Counted from the first letter of the stretch, positions 24,011-35,310 are shown. The stretch is DNA of 64,000 nucleotides from Manis javanica (GCF_040802235.1 NC_133167.1:10284501-10348500); one strand, 5' to 3'. Made by a program: numbers and translations. The notes: generated by a model from the sequence alone, not told the origin.

Positions 24011-24834
24011 ATGCAGTTCTCTACATAGACTAAAATATGAGAATAAACATTTTTATCTCACAGAAGAGAAATGTGCCCAGACTGCTGGAAGAAGCCATTT
24101 TTAATCCCTTTTGGGGTTGCCCTGGGACATTGTCAAAGTGTCGTCCTGAGAACAATAGTCATGACAGATAGGTGTGCCTGGAAAAAGAGATTCTGAGATC
24201 TAGTAGATAGACAAATGGGATCTGCACTACCTCCTATGGGAGACTCACAATCTACCTTGAGATGTTCTGCATTCATTAAAATACATTGAACTTTATCATT
24301 AACTTTGCTTAACCTGGAGCCCTTCAAATCTAAGGGACCTCAGAACCCTTTTCACATCAATTCTTCTTGCTCTACGGAACGCACTTTGGGAAATCCAGCA
24401 CCAGAGTTCATTTACCTGGCAGAGAGTCTAGAATAGATCTCCAAGCCCATCCCTTCAACACTTCCAGAAAAATCATCAATTGGCAGGGCAGGGATCTACC
24501 TCAGGGCACCGGGCACAGGACAGCAAGCACCCTGGTAGAGTCACGCAGGACTGGCAGAGGAAGAGGTCTGAGCGAGCTGTGTGGATGCCTAGCTAAGAAA
24601 GGGCAGTGGGGTTGAACAGGACAGTGATAAAGGGGAGAGATGACCCCACTCTTTCTTCTGAGCAGCAATCCCCAGGTTGCTAAATTCAAGTTGAAAGTCA
24701 GAGCTGGAGCTTCTACTTGGAAATCTGATCTGGGAGGAAATGTATTTTTATGATGAAGGTGTCAAACTCCAAGGTCCAAATTTGGCTCAGCCCCTCGCTG
24801 GTCATGAAACCCTTGGCAATGAACATCCTATCCT
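24011..24834. other. Unassigned intergenic DNA
   Basis: No feature was seen. The 82-codon frame at 24367-24615 has an antisense partner and no recognisable domain. Confidence 0.4.
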
Positions 24835-24958
24835 GTTTCCTTTATTTCCTTGTTGTTTAGCTTGTTGAAAGGATTAAATGAAATATTATGGTGAAGAGAC
24901 TTAGCCCAGTACCTGGCACAAATTAAGTGATCTAAATAAAGTTATGTATTATCTTTGC
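24835..24958 (+). repeat. MIR SINE, 3' part
   Basis: Sense MIR tail: aaaggattaaatgaaatatt, ttagcccagtacctggcaca, then an AT-rich end. Confidence 0.7.
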
Positions 24959-25289
24959 CAATGGCAAAAATACAGCCACAAAATAAGAACATGAGTACCA
25001 GCTCACAGTTAACATAACAAGCCAGCGACGGAGAGCTACAGACTAGTAAGAAGCGGGAGTGCCTTATGCACTGGTGGGAATCTTTGACTAGGACTCAAAC
25101 TCGGTTGCCCTAAAAGTGAAGAAAGGAAATAAAGCCACTGTTCAAGAAAACAATGCTTAAACAGGTAGATGTAGATGGAAGAACACAACCTTTGCTGTTT
25201 GCATTTGTAATCCTTGGCCCACATCGTATCTCTGAGCTCATCTCTAGGAATTATAATAAATTCTTAGTTTTATTTCAGAAGAGTTGATT

Positions 25290-25462
25290 CTGTTGTGTAA
25301 TAGGTATAGAGTTTTGGTTTTGCAAGATGAAAAAGTTCTGGAGGTCTGTTGTGTGACAGTGTGAGCGTATTTAATATTAATGAACTGTATACTTAAAAGT
25401 GGCTAAGGGGGCAAATTTTATGTTATGATCTTTTCTAAAAAACCATAATTAAAAATAAAAAG
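25290..25462 (+). mobile_element. L1 3' UTR end, sense
   Basis: Typical L1MA/MB-like 3' UTR: aggtatagagttttggtttt, gcaagatgaaaaagttctgg, atgaactgtatacttaaaag, ggcaaattttatgttatg and an A-rich end aaaaataaaaag. Confidence 0.82.
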
Positions 25463-26149
25463 GGAGAAGGAGTTCAAACTGTAACTTGTTTTCACACAAA
25501 CTATAGTATGGATGACACCTTCAGGGTTGAAAGTGAGCAGCCTTGCACAGTGGCCCCATTTACATTAGTTGGGGCAGAGAATGTGGGCACTTACTGGCTC
25601 TAGAAAATCTTTTGATTCCACTCAAGATTTGGTAAGAAACTAGGGTGGCTCGTGGAATGTGCGGTTGGGCCCTAAGTGTGCTCTGCTTTTACCTTTTTGA
25701 GAGTAACCCATTATAATGGGAGAGTAAGTCCAAAACTGAACTCAATTTTCTTTGCAAAACTGCTCCTTCTGTTTCCCATGACCCCCACCACTTTCTCCCC
25801 TAAACCAAAAACCCGAGCAATGGTGTGCTGATAAATATGTGACAACCAGTTCTCTAGAAAGCCAAAAGGGTACCTATATACACATACATTTATTAAAACT
25901 TTCACTGATATATTTGTAAATTGCATGCCATGCATACTTTATAATAAAATATACGATCACCTTCATTGTAAATTCCACATAGCCAGTTAATTCTTATAAA
26001 AGCTGTAATTGATTTTTACCAACCTCTTGTAACATAACCATCTTGTGGTGCCCCTGATGAATGCGTGTGGTTCCAACACAGTGTTAGTTATTATTTGGCT
26101 TATGATAATGACTATGAAGACAAACATATACAAACTCTACTCATTCATC
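25463..26149. other. Unassigned intergenic DNA
   Basis: No feature was recognised in this AT-rich stretch. Confidence 0.4.
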
Positions 26150-26157
26150 CATGTCTA

Positions 26158-26402
26158 CAGTAGGAGTTGGAAAACTATGACTGATGGGCATAAAACAAAC
26201 ACAAAAAGTCAGGCTACTCTCTGTTTTTTCTCAATAAAATTTTACTGGAAAACAACCACCCTCATTCATTTCCTTATGGTCTATGGCCGCTTTTGCACTA
26301 TAATGGCAGAGCAGAATGGTTGTGACAGGGACTGCATAGCCCAGACAGCCTAAAATATTTGCTCTCTGGGCCTTGATGAAAATTTGCTGATTCCCTCGTC
26401 TA
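26158..26402 (+). mobile_element. Non-autonomous hAT-type DNA transposon (second family)
   Basis: Begins cagtaggagttggaaaac and ends tttgctgattccctcg, the end pattern of a common mammalian element. Inside are caataaaattttactgg and ctgcatagcccagacagcc. Three more copies of this family are present, at 34694-35310 (split by an LTR), 44115-44305 and 56180-56412. None has coding capacity. Confidence 0.68.
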
Positions 26403-26714
26403 AGAAATCAACAGAACAATAAATCAAGCCTTGATGTGTAGCTTTGCCGGTTGCCATGTGTGAATTTTCCCACCATGGCAGATTTCAAGCTAGTAGTACG
26501 AGGTTGCTGATGGTGGAGTTATAGGAAGAGGTGCGTGGAAACATATCTTTATAAATCTCTATCAAACAAATCAGTAGATGCAAATAACCTCAAGAGCTTG
26601 GATAACAAAACATAGTAAAATGATTATGAAATGATGCCTCGTGAGAATTTACTACCTTTGTGTTTAATATAACTTATTTCATTGTCGATGTATATAATTT
26701 AATTTTGAGTAATG
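26403..26714. other. Unassigned intergenic DNA
   Basis: A short unique stretch between a DNA transposon and the retroviral nest. Nothing was recognised. Confidence 0.4.
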
Positions 26715-26949
26715 GCTACTGTGGGAAAACGGATGTTCCTATGGCCAGGATCTTTACTGGACCGTAAACTGATGATGTAACTGGCCTACTGCTAGGCTAA
26801 TACTCCCACATCTGTAGGTAATGAGCTTTTATTGACTGAGTCACTATATAAAGAGCTCCATCCAGTGCTCTAGGTGGAGGCAGAGACGGAGGTGGATTAC
26901 AGATCTGCAGACTGCTGGATGCAGAGATGATTCTAGTGCTCAACCTACC

Positions 26950-27351
26950 TGTCTTGCCAATGGGTTTCAGCCCCAGGCAAGTTCACTATGGATTCAGCTA
27001 GACCAAAGAATGACAATGGAACATTCTTGGGGTGAAAGGGTTTATACCCAACTTTATCCCCACAGTGGCAAGTCAATCACTAGAATCCCATCCACTCAGA
27101 GCGAGTCTGCATGCAGCAAGCCAGTCTCTGCACATCTGGGCCCCTCTGCCATCTCAGTCTCTGTCGTCAGTGCTGCCACCACTCCAGTCTCATCTCTGCT
27201 CTCCTGCAGCCGTGCCACCAAGTCAGCCAGAGTGCTGGGCAGAACTCTTTATATAGAGTCAATAACAATGTATTGCCCACACATGTGTAGTGAGCTAGCC
27301 GACCAGGGCCAGGTGAGAATCCTGGCCACAGGAACCTTCACTTCATCCACA
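26950..27351 (-). repeat. 3' LTR of the provirus
   Basis: 402 bp. The TATA box is read on the minus strand from + strand ctttatatagagtc near 27247. The polyadenylation signal is changed (+ strand tttatc near 27052, AATAAA to GATAAA). Its partner is 28194-28578. Confidence 0.88.
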
Positions 27352-28193
27352 CTCCACCCCTCCAGGATTCTCGCCTCTCAGTCTGTGTGCCCTCAATCTT
27401 CTGCAATGGTCCCTGTGTGAGAAAGCTGGAACACTGTAGAAAAACCATGGGTGGGCCTTAGAATACCCACCTTCTCCAGCCTCTCCAGCAGAAAGTCTTG
27501 CAGACACACAGGCTGATCTTGTTGCTTTATCTCCGGCTTCTGCTTCATCTTCAGCGGCCGGAACTGCCTCTCCGGTCTCAGTTGTTGCCACAGCTCCAGT
27601 CATCCAATTCCTTTCTGTCTGCTCCTGCCTTTTCAAATTAACCCACATCTGAGTCCTTGTGACCTTCACGGGGCCCTTTAAATTCTTCCTTCGAGAAGCA
27701 GACCGTACTTCCTTTTGTGCTTGAGCCTCAGGACAGAAGCAGAGCATGGATGCTCCACAACCTGAGGAGGGGGCTGCAGCTCTCTGGGAAGAACCGAAGT
27801 TGCCGAGTCCTTCAGGCTGTCCACCAGCTTCCAACCAGGCACCGGCAGGGCCTCCACCCCCACCTGTTCCTCAAACCTCCGCTCCTTCATTTCTGGGGCT
27901 GACGGCCCCACTATGTCCGTCACCGGGCAGCCTGTGCTCTCGTGCTGCTCCCTCTCGGGCCACCACGACATCCTCTACCATTTCCACAGCACCTTGTAGT
28001 GATGCCATTTCAGTCACCAACAAATTTTCCTTCTCTTGGTGTGGAGCCCAGTCCTCCACCCCTTCCCAGTACCACATGTCCACTGGGGGACCCTCGAATG
28101 TCTTCCCATCCATAGGTGCAGCCCAGTGAAACACTCCTCCCATGAGGGCAGCCTGTTCTTGGTCAATAATGAATCCTGCCAACTGTCACCAGT
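27352..28193 (-). other. Provirus internal region, no recognised genes
   Basis: GC-rich region between the LTRs. Minus-strand frames of 103 codons (27871-28182), 97 codons (27678-27971) and 163 codons (27343-27834) overlap in different phases. I see no capsid, zinc-knuckle, protease (DTG), reverse transcriptase (YxDD) or envelope signature. The bases next to the 5' LTR (minus strand ACTGGTGACAGTTGGC) are where a primer binding site should lie, but they match no tRNA 3' end I can name. It could be a captured non-viral sequence, or a degenerate gag-like filler as in other non-autonomous retroelements. Confidence 0.6.
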
Positions 28194-28578
28194 TGTCTTG
28201 CCAATGGGTTTCAGCCCCGGGCAAGTTCACTATGGATTCAGTGAGACCAACGAATGACAATGGAACGTTCTTGGGGTGAGAGGGTTTATACCCAACTTTA
28301 TTCCCACGGTGGCAGGTCAATCACTAGAATCCTGTTCACTCAGAGCGAGCCTGCACGCAGCAAGCCAGCCTCTGCCTCTGGGCCTCTCTGGACCCACAGC
28401 CGTCTCAGTCTTCAGTCTCTGCTCTCCTGCAGCCTTGCAGCCAAGCCACCATGTTGCCCAGAGCACTGGGCAGAGCTCTTTATATAGAGTCAATAATGAC
28501 GTATTGCCCACATGTGTGTAGTGAGCCGACCAGGGCCAGGTGAGAATCCGGGCCACAGGAACCTTCACTTTATGCTCA
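28194..28578 (-). repeat. 5' LTR of the provirus
   Basis: 385 bp. Minus-strand TATA (+ ctttatatagagtc near 28480) and an intact AATAAA (+ strand tttatt at 28297-28302). The U3, R and U5 order agrees with the partner LTR. Confidence 0.88.
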
Positions 28579-28954
28579 CTACCACTGTGAGAAAAAAGCT
28601 GGGTATAAACCCTTTTACCCCAAGAACATTCTGTTTTTATTTTTCTGTCTCACTGAATCCATAGTAAACTTGCCCAGGGGTGAAACCCTCAGGCGAGACA
28701 GCTACATATACCTACAACTGGGTCTCCTGCTGGCTCTGGCCTGCCACTGCTTAAAGATCATGTGAGCTCCCCACTTCCCTCAGGCCAGCCATAGCTCATT
28801 AGTTTTCAAGTCATATAATTCTACACCCTAAATCCTGTTCTACTCCCTTCTCATTAAGTGTGTTAGCACTGGACACCTTCATCTCCTGACCAGACTGTTA
28901 TAATAAATCCTCTTGACTTCAGAGCACATCCCTCCAACCCGTCTTCTGCCACTT

Positions 28955-29110
28955 AAAGTATAATGTGCATCTGAATCAGCTGAGATTCTTATTAAAAGGC
29001 AGATTTTGATTCAGTGGGCCTGGGAGGGGCTGGAGGCTGCATTTCTAGCAGCTCCCAGGCAGCCCCCATGCTGTTTGTCCTAAGATCACACTTAAGGTGG
29101 GAATGCTGCT
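28955..29110 (+). mobile_element. MER5/MER20-like hAT DNA transposon relic
   Basis: Text of the type gtgcatctgaatcagctgag, attcagtgggcctgggaggg, gctgcatttctagcagctcc and a mirrored end agatcacacttaagg. These are hallmarks of the short MER5 or MER20 elements. The subfamily is uncertain. Confidence 0.6.
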
Positions 29111-29117
29111 GCTGCTA

Positions 29118-29460
29118 AGCATTCTTGCTAAAATATGAATCTGATCATGTTACTCCCCTGTATAAAAGTATCTATGGCTCCCCAAATACAACAGACTGTT
29201 TCCCACTTCAGTGCTTTATTAATATTGCCCCAACTCCCTGAAATAACACTGTGCCCTCCTGCATTTGCCTGAAAAATGCCTTCTCCTTCAAAGCACAGCT
29301 GTGTGGCAGCCTCTTCTAGGACACCTCTTCTGACATCTCCAGTTAGAAATGAGCATCCTTCCCTGGGGTCCCCACGACTCCCCGACAACACATCCATCTG
29401 TTTGAATGACTTTCTCCATTATTAAATTCTGTCAACCAAGGTTCCCTAAGCCATATGTCA
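29118..29460 (+). repeat. L2 LINE, 3' part
   Basis: atctgatcatgttactcccc, gtatctatggctccccaaat, ttgcctgaaaaatgccttct and aggacacctcttctgacatc follow the L2 order in sense orientation. Confidence 0.62.
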
Positions 29461-30014
29461 CATGTCATTTCCTCGGAGTCGCTCTGAACGCCTCACGAAG
29501 CCCTCCCATCCCTACCCTGTCATTGCCGATCACACTCTGCCTGTCTCTTTCAGAGTGAGGTTCCCATCCTGTGATCATCTTGTTCTAGTTTTAAGTAGAA
29601 GCAGTCTCCTGAATGCAAGTGAGACCAGAAGTTGGTAAGTCGATTAAAAAATTAGACACTACAATTGGGGAACTATAAAAAGTCATGAATATGTGTGTTA
29701 CACATTTTTGTGGAAATACAAATACACAGACAATCGTTAGCTTTGGTCTTAACCCAGGACAAGGCCATCATCCTGAGTATGAGTCTGTTGATTTGGCTCT
29801 GCGCCACTTTTCCGGCACACACAAAGTCATAAAGCATTAGCTACCATTTCTGATTTCAGTTTCTTTAAAGTAGAACATGAGTGTAAGGAAACTTGGAAAG
29901 CAAGATTTTCTAAATTTCCCTCATCTTTTACAATTAGGGCTTGCCCACACCTAATTTAACAGCATTGTTTAAAAGCAACCCACCATTATCAAATCTTCCA
30001 AAGCATGTAATTTA
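29461..30014. other. Unassigned intergenic DNA
   Basis: No feature was recognised. Confidence 0.4.
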
Positions 30015-30465
30015 GTTTTCTTTCTTAAACAAACATTTTATTTGGGGATAATTTTAGATTTACAGATAAGTTGCAAAGATGGTATAAAGAGTTCCCAAAT
30101 ACCCCTCATCCAGTTCCCTAGTCATTATCATCAACATTTGTCAAAATTAAGAAACCAACATTGGTACATTATTAGGAACTAAACTCCAGGCATTTTTGGA
30201 TTTTATCACTTGTTCTATTGTCTCTTTCTTTTCCAGGATCCAACTTGGGGTGCAACATTGCATTCAGTTGTCCCATCTCCCCAGTCTTCTCTGGTCTATG
30301 AGAGCTTGTCTGTCTTTTTGCGTGTTTCATGACCTTGACAGTCCTGTGAAGAACTGGCCAGGAATTTGTAGAATGTCTCCCAATATCTGATCTTTTTCTC
30401 AGAGACCGGAGTCATGAGTTTTGGGACAGGACACACAAAGATGAAATGCCCTTCTCCGGTATATA
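30015..30465 (-). mobile_element. Old L1 3' UTR, antisense
   Basis: tatttggggataattttaga, ttgcaaagatggtataaaga, agttccctagtcattatcat, ttgtcaaaattaagaaacca and agatgaaatgcccttctccg match an antisense L1MD/ME-type 3' UTR. Confidence 0.78.
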
Positions 30466-30759
30466 ATTCCTACTTGCATCTCTGTTGATAGTAACCTTCA
30501 TGTAATGTAGTTTCGTTTTTGTAAAAATAATGCCCATCCTTTGAGCATTTATATTTTGCTAGTTTATGTAGTACTTCACTGAATCCTGCAATCAGAAATG
30601 TAAATACGAATGGGAGACACAGGGCTGGGAGCAAACACTGTATGGGGGTGGGTCTTGACTGGTGGGGGCAGAGCATAGGGGAACACAGCGGCCAGCCTGA
30701 CAGTATCTGCCTCCCTTTTCCTCAGGAAGGGAAATGAACTCGTATGATTTACTGCATCC

Positions 30760-30850
30760 CCAGCACTTAGCACATGTCTAGTGCACACTGGGAACTCACT
30801 ACATGCTTGTTGAATGAATACAGAAACTGAACAAATGAGAAGTGTAGGTC
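30760..30850 (+). repeat. L2 LINE, extreme 3' end
   Basis: catccccagcacttagcaca, then ctacatgcttgttgaatgaa, the characteristic L2 terminus. Confidence 0.75.
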
Positions 30851-32549
30851 AGTCAGGGCCCATTCAGGGGGCATTTGAAGGGAGAGGACTTAATTGTTAA
30901 CTAAGTGCACAGTTACTGACTAGGTAAGAGAAATGACAGTAAGATAGCACTGAATTAACATGGAAGCAGCAACTGTAGGACGCCTCTATCACCTCTAGGG
31001 CTCAGAAAACAGAGGGCAGGCTGGAACCATTCAATCTGGATGCTTGGAGGAAAAGCCACCAAGTGTGGAAGACCAGCCCTCAGAGACGGGTGGCGGCTGG
31101 CCCCTGCTGGGGTCTCTGAGAGAGGGTGAGGAAGCCAGGTCTGCAGACTGGACTCGGTGGCTGTCACGGTAAGGATTGCTGTTGCCATGCTGAAGAATGT
31201 CACCAGGGTGCCCCTCACAGGAGCAGGAAGTGGCCAGGAAGGAGCAGCCTTCAGTCCACCCTAGGATCCCCCATCGGTAGAGCCTCCGGGCAGCCAGTTT
31301 CCAAGCACTAATGTGGTTGCAGAGCCCCAGCCCAGACTCACCAGGCAGAGTGCAGAAGCTGGCCTGGAGCTGAGAGAACGCAGCTTAGTGACTCCCGGGC
31401 TACAAATTAGGACGCAGTCATTGTGAATGCATTCTTCACGGCTTCCCCTTCCCACCCACAGCACTGTGAAGCCTCAGCCCCCAGGCCTTGGCTGCTTTCC
31501 CTTCTGGTATCTCAGGGGTCCCTGCACGTGTCTCAGAGACAGTAGGAATGTCTTTGCTGAAATTCAAACTGCCCTTGTCTCCAGGGAGCACGCAGATGCA
31601 TGATGACCCCTGCCAGGTCTCACTGCGCTCCTCCCAAAGGGAACAGTCCCTGCTCTTCTGGGTTCTGCTCTCTGAAATGCACCCACACTCAGTTACTTGC
31701 ACCCCAGTGTAACAAGTTTAGACCATTCTTTTAGTTTTACATAAGGTTCTTTCCTCCCCAAGTCACTGACACACTTCCATTTCTCTGGCTGCGTCAGGTG
31801 TAGGCTCCAGGACAGGTGACTCGGGTTTTAAGACCTACTTGGTTTCTGAGTAATAGTCACCCATGGAGCAGGCTGAGGTCGAACCTTACTGTCTATCCCA
31901 ATTCTGGAAGTCCATTCAAATCATAAATCTACAGACATTTATTCTGACAATAAAATAAAATGCAAGTTGGTGCATTTATACATAGTCAAGGATGTGGACC
32001 CAAACATTTAATGTAAAAGCTGTTCGGCAAATGTTTCTTTGAGGAGATTTTTCTTCATTGAGGTTTCCTAAAATATAAGTCCCATAGAGTTTAGAAGGAC
32101 AATGTCTTCCTTTCCTGGAAAAATCTACTCAGCAAATATAACTGGTCTGCATTGCAACAAGCACTTTTAAATTGAATTAAAAATTAGGATTATCTTTCTT
32201 AAAAAAAATACAGTACTGTCAATGTGTTGAACACTAAGGCTTCCATTCCAAATGCTTTGAATGGTACATGCTGGGAGAAGGTACGAGAGAGGGATAGTAA
32301 TTTCTAGAGGCAGCTGTTGCATCAAGGGTACCTGCCTAATGCTATTCAATAATCTTAACTAACTTTTTGGGGGAAAATCTCCTCTGTTCCTTTATCAGAA
32401 ACTGCAGCTTCTCCCTTGAACTTTGATGGGATAACAACCAGCTCATTTCCTTAAGTAATCAAATCATTTTTCACTGTGGTACAAACTTTTTGCTGAGCCT
32501 GTTTCCTAAGCATTTCGAAATTTAAAAAAAAATGATACCAATAGGCAGA
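30851..32549. other. Unassigned intergenic DNA
   Basis: No gene was recognised. A GC-richer patch at 31080-31700 carries overlapping frames on both strands with no domain I know. There is no CpG island. Confidence 0.4.
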
Positions 32550-32870
32550 GCACAGAGGATCTTTAGAGTAGTGAAACCGTTCTGCATGATATGGTAATGG
32601 TGAATCCATGTAATAGCATATATCCTAAAGTGATATCCTATTGTAAATAGGACTCCTGATGTAACCTGTGGGCTCTGGGTGATAATGAGGTGTCAGTGTA
32701 GGTTCATTGACTGTAACAAATGAACCAGGTGGTGTGGGATTTTGATCATGGGAGAGTCTGTGTGTACGTAGGGGCAACGGAATATGGGAACTCTCTGTAC
32801 CTTCTGCTCAATTTATCTGTAAATATAAAATCACTGTAAAAACATATTAAGAAAAATTAAAAATAAAGTA
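32550..32870 (+). mobile_element. L1 3' UTR end, sense
   Basis: gagtagtgaaaccgttctgc, tgtgggctctgggtgataat, gtgtcagtgtaggttcattg, tgtaacaaatgaaccaggtg, ctctctgtaccttctgctca and an A-rich end follow an L1MB/MC-type 3' UTR over its full length. Confidence 0.85.
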
Positions 32871-33011
32871 AAATAGTGCCTTTGTTGAAATCATTGGTTG
32901 ATTTTCTCCTAAGGAACCCCATGGTTTCCCTTCCAGTTTGGTGTCTCTTGCCCACCTCCACCCTCTCAGGCCAAATTCACCATACCTGGGAGGGATGGCG
33001 AGGGAGTAGGG

Positions 33012-33072
33012 TTGTGTATATACATAGGTTCTATATATATATATAAATATATATACACATATATACATACAT
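33012..33072. repeat. AT-rich dinucleotide repeat
   Basis: Tracts of TA alternate with acat units (tatatatatatataaatata, then catacatacac). Likely polymorphic. Confidence 0.85.
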
Positions 33073-33164
33073 ACACAGACATGCTTAAGCCTCAGTTCCG
33101 GATCATCCAGGAACCTGTGTCACCATAGGCCTTTTAATGGGAGGGATCAAGTCTGGTTTATCTT

Positions 33165-33262
33165 GGCTTTCCCCACAGTTAATACAGTGCTTGGCACATA
33201 GCATTTATTTAGTGAATGTTTATCGAGTGAATGAATAAATGAACAAATGAGAAAAAGCAAAT
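33165..33262 (+). repeat. L2 LINE, extreme 3' end
   Basis: gtgcttggcacatagcattt, tagtgaatgtttatcgagtg and aatgaataaatgaacaaatg form an L2 terminus. Confidence 0.8.
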
Positions 33263-34693
33263 GGAGATTCATGAGTTGGGTAGAGGCATTTAGTGGAGAA
33301 AAGATTTGAAGGAAAAAGGAACAGAGAGATGGCAAAGCTTGTATTTTTGGTCCCCTTCTTCTCCTCCTTGGCAACTCCTATGTGAAAAGAGGTAAAGGTT
33401 GAGTCGGGGAGCCTCACTCTAAGGTTGGAAAACATTGTCAGGGAGACAGAAGAATCTAAGTCTCATCCTTCCTGCTGGCCTAGCTCAGCCTGACGCCTAG
33501 CTTGGGAACACAGAGTTCAGGAGCTGCCATTTCCAACAGCAGAGGCTCAGAGTTCCCAAGAATTTCAGTATCCAGAAACAAAGGGTGGGTCAGATACAGC
33601 CCCAAGATACATGTGCTGACCACACGCTGAAGCGAGCTTTTGAAATGCATTAATGATGAACACAGATGAGTACAGACCAATTTCAACCTTCAATTTTGCA
33701 ATAGAGTCTGACCAGGGCAGGAGTCATAATCTGGGGACCCAGGGCTGGATCCAGGGTATGGACAAAAGAAATGTCTGGCATAGTGGTTTTTTTTTTTTTT
33801 TAAATTCATTGCCAAGATTTAGAAATTGAGAAATTTCAGATCAAATCTGTGTTTCCGGCTTCTTGTGAAAAAGCAGATCCGGGAACAGCTGGCCTATGTT
33901 TCCTCCTGGTCATGCTGGGCTGGCAGGGGGAGGGCAGCTTTCTCCACCTGACTGGCCTTGTTCTTTAACCCCCCAGCCTGGCTCTGCGGACACTGGCATC
34001 TGTCCGTTTACCAAGAAGGGGCCTTCATGGGAATGGAGTGATGGTGAGGGCCGACTGTGTGATACATTTCTAAAGGGATAATATTGCACTAACGAGGCAT
34101 TCTGTTTAGTAGGAATCCGAGCTTCCTGGAGCCTTTCAATTATAAGCTCCAACACAGAATGGCACAGTACTGTAATTGTACTGGGTGATTTAAAGATACA
34201 AGGGTCAATTTTTGTAAATAGGACCAATCCTCTATTCTGACCCATTTGGCCTATTCTAAACAGTAGGAGAATGCCTTCATTTTTATGTCATGTATGTATC
34301 TGGGTCAGATGGCCAAATGAAGGTCAGTTTCTTCCACATTTAACGTTCCACCATACCTCAAATTAAGGAAAAACTACTGCAAAACATAGTCTAAAAAACT
34401 GGTTGAATCATGAAATTTGCACATATTTGAAATGCCATTTCCTACCGACATCCCTTCCTGCTGCCTTGGCATTAATGTAAGAATTATCTATGACTCAGCC
34501 TTTCCCCACAACAGCTGCCCACAGGACAGAGCATGAACTGAAGAGAAGAAAAGAGCCCCACTAGCTCCCCCTTCCAGCTCCACCAGCCCCGGCTGAGAAG
34601 CGGCAGTGTGCCCAGGCCTCACTGGGGCCAAGGGGGGCTCCCTCCCTGGCTCTGGAATGTATCAGCTGTGTGACCTCGAAACTATTGTCTACA
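33263..34693. other. Unassigned intergenic DNA with possible conserved element
   Basis: No gene was recognised. A homopolymer of T sits at 33786-33801. The stretch 34082-34320 has the look of a conserved non-coding element (even base composition, no repeat signature, hexamer palindrome CAGTAC/GTACTG near 34166-34184), but conservation cannot be tested here. Confidence 0.4.
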
Positions 34694-35310
34694 ACAGGAG
34701 TCAGCAACCATTTCTATAAAGGACCAGCTAGTACCTATTTTCTATTATGGCACCACATTGTCCCTGTCACAAGTACTCAACTCAGCCTCCGTTGTCATAC
34801 ACAAACAGCCAGACCTAGTGTATTAGCCTGCCTGGGCTGCTAGTGTGAAGGGCCACAGGCTGGCTGGCTTAAACAACAGAGATTTATTTTCTCACAGTTC
34901 TGGAGGCTGGAAGTCTAAGATCAAGATGTCAGCCAGGTCGGTGTTTCCTTGGCTTCCCTTCTTGGCTTGTAAATGGCTAACGTCTTGCTGTGTCCTCATG
35001 TGGCCCTTCATCCCTCTGTCCATATTGTCTGGCCCTAATCCCTCCTCATTTTATAAGGACACCAGTCATATTGGATTAGGGCCACTCTAAACAGCTCATT
35101 TTAGCTTAGTCACTTTTTTAAAGGCCTTATTTCCAAATATAGCCACATTCTGAGGTACTGCGGGTAAGGACTTCACCGTATGGATTTTAGGGGGCAGGGG
35201 ACACAATTTAGACCCCAACAGATAGTATGTAGACGAGTAGTATGGCTACATTCCAGTGAAATTTTCTAGAACCAGGCCTGTGGTCAGATTTGGTCTGTGG
35301 CCCCAGGTTT
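34694..35310 (+). mobile_element. hAT-type DNA transposon split by an MLT1 LTR
   Basis: The left half (34694-34818) begins aggagtcagcaaccatttct and reads ataaaggaccagctag. The right half (35221-35310) reads catcagtggtcagattt-like text: ggcctgtggtcagatttggt. Both belong to the family seen at 26158-26402. The LTR lies between them. Confidence 0.68.
34819..35220 (-). mobile_element. MLT1-type LTR (ERVL-MaLR), antisense, nested
   Basis: Read on the minus strand it starts TGTTGGGGTCTAAATT and ends GGCTAATACA, with ggccctaatccaatatgact in the middle and ctccagaactgtgag in the tail. The flanks are CCTAG (34814-34818) and GATAG (35221-35225), a possible decayed 5-bp target duplication. Confidence 0.83.

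Larger units (their letters stand above)
26950..28578 (-). mobile_element. Short two-LTR endogenous retrovirus, minus strand
   Basis: The 5' LTR is 28194-28578, the internal region 27352-28193, and the 3' LTR 26950-27351. Both LTRs read TG...GGCAAGACA on the minus strand. The target duplication CTACC is present at 26945-26949 and 28579-28583. A polypurine tract, GGAGGGGTGGAG on the minus strand, lies at 27352-27363, directly before the 3' LTR, as expected for a retrovirus. The two LTRs differ by roughly 8-10 percent by eye plus small indels, so the insertion is not recent. The internal region is only 842 bp and no gag, pol or env motif is visible, so the element could have moved only with proteins supplied by another virus. 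Confidence 0.88.
26720..28700 (+). mobile_element. Solo LTR split by a provirus of its own family
   Basis: The left part (26720-26949) starts TGTGGGAAAACGG and holds a TATA box at ctatataaagagctcc. The right part (28579-28700) starts in the R region (aaaagctgggtataaaccc) and ends ggcgagaca. Put side by side, the parts align with one LTR of the provirus that separates them. The sequence GCTAC flanks the outer ends, at 26715-26719 and 28701-28705, a perfect 5-bp target duplication. The polyadenylation signal is mutated (AAAAAA where the relative has AATAAA). Without the inserted provirus the LTR is about 347 bp. Confidence 0.88.

Noticed and set aside
27343..27834. 163-codon minus-strand frame in the provirus as a viral gene
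   Set aside because: No retroviral motif is visible, and overlapping frames of similar length exist in the same GC-rich interior. Noted as part of the element only.
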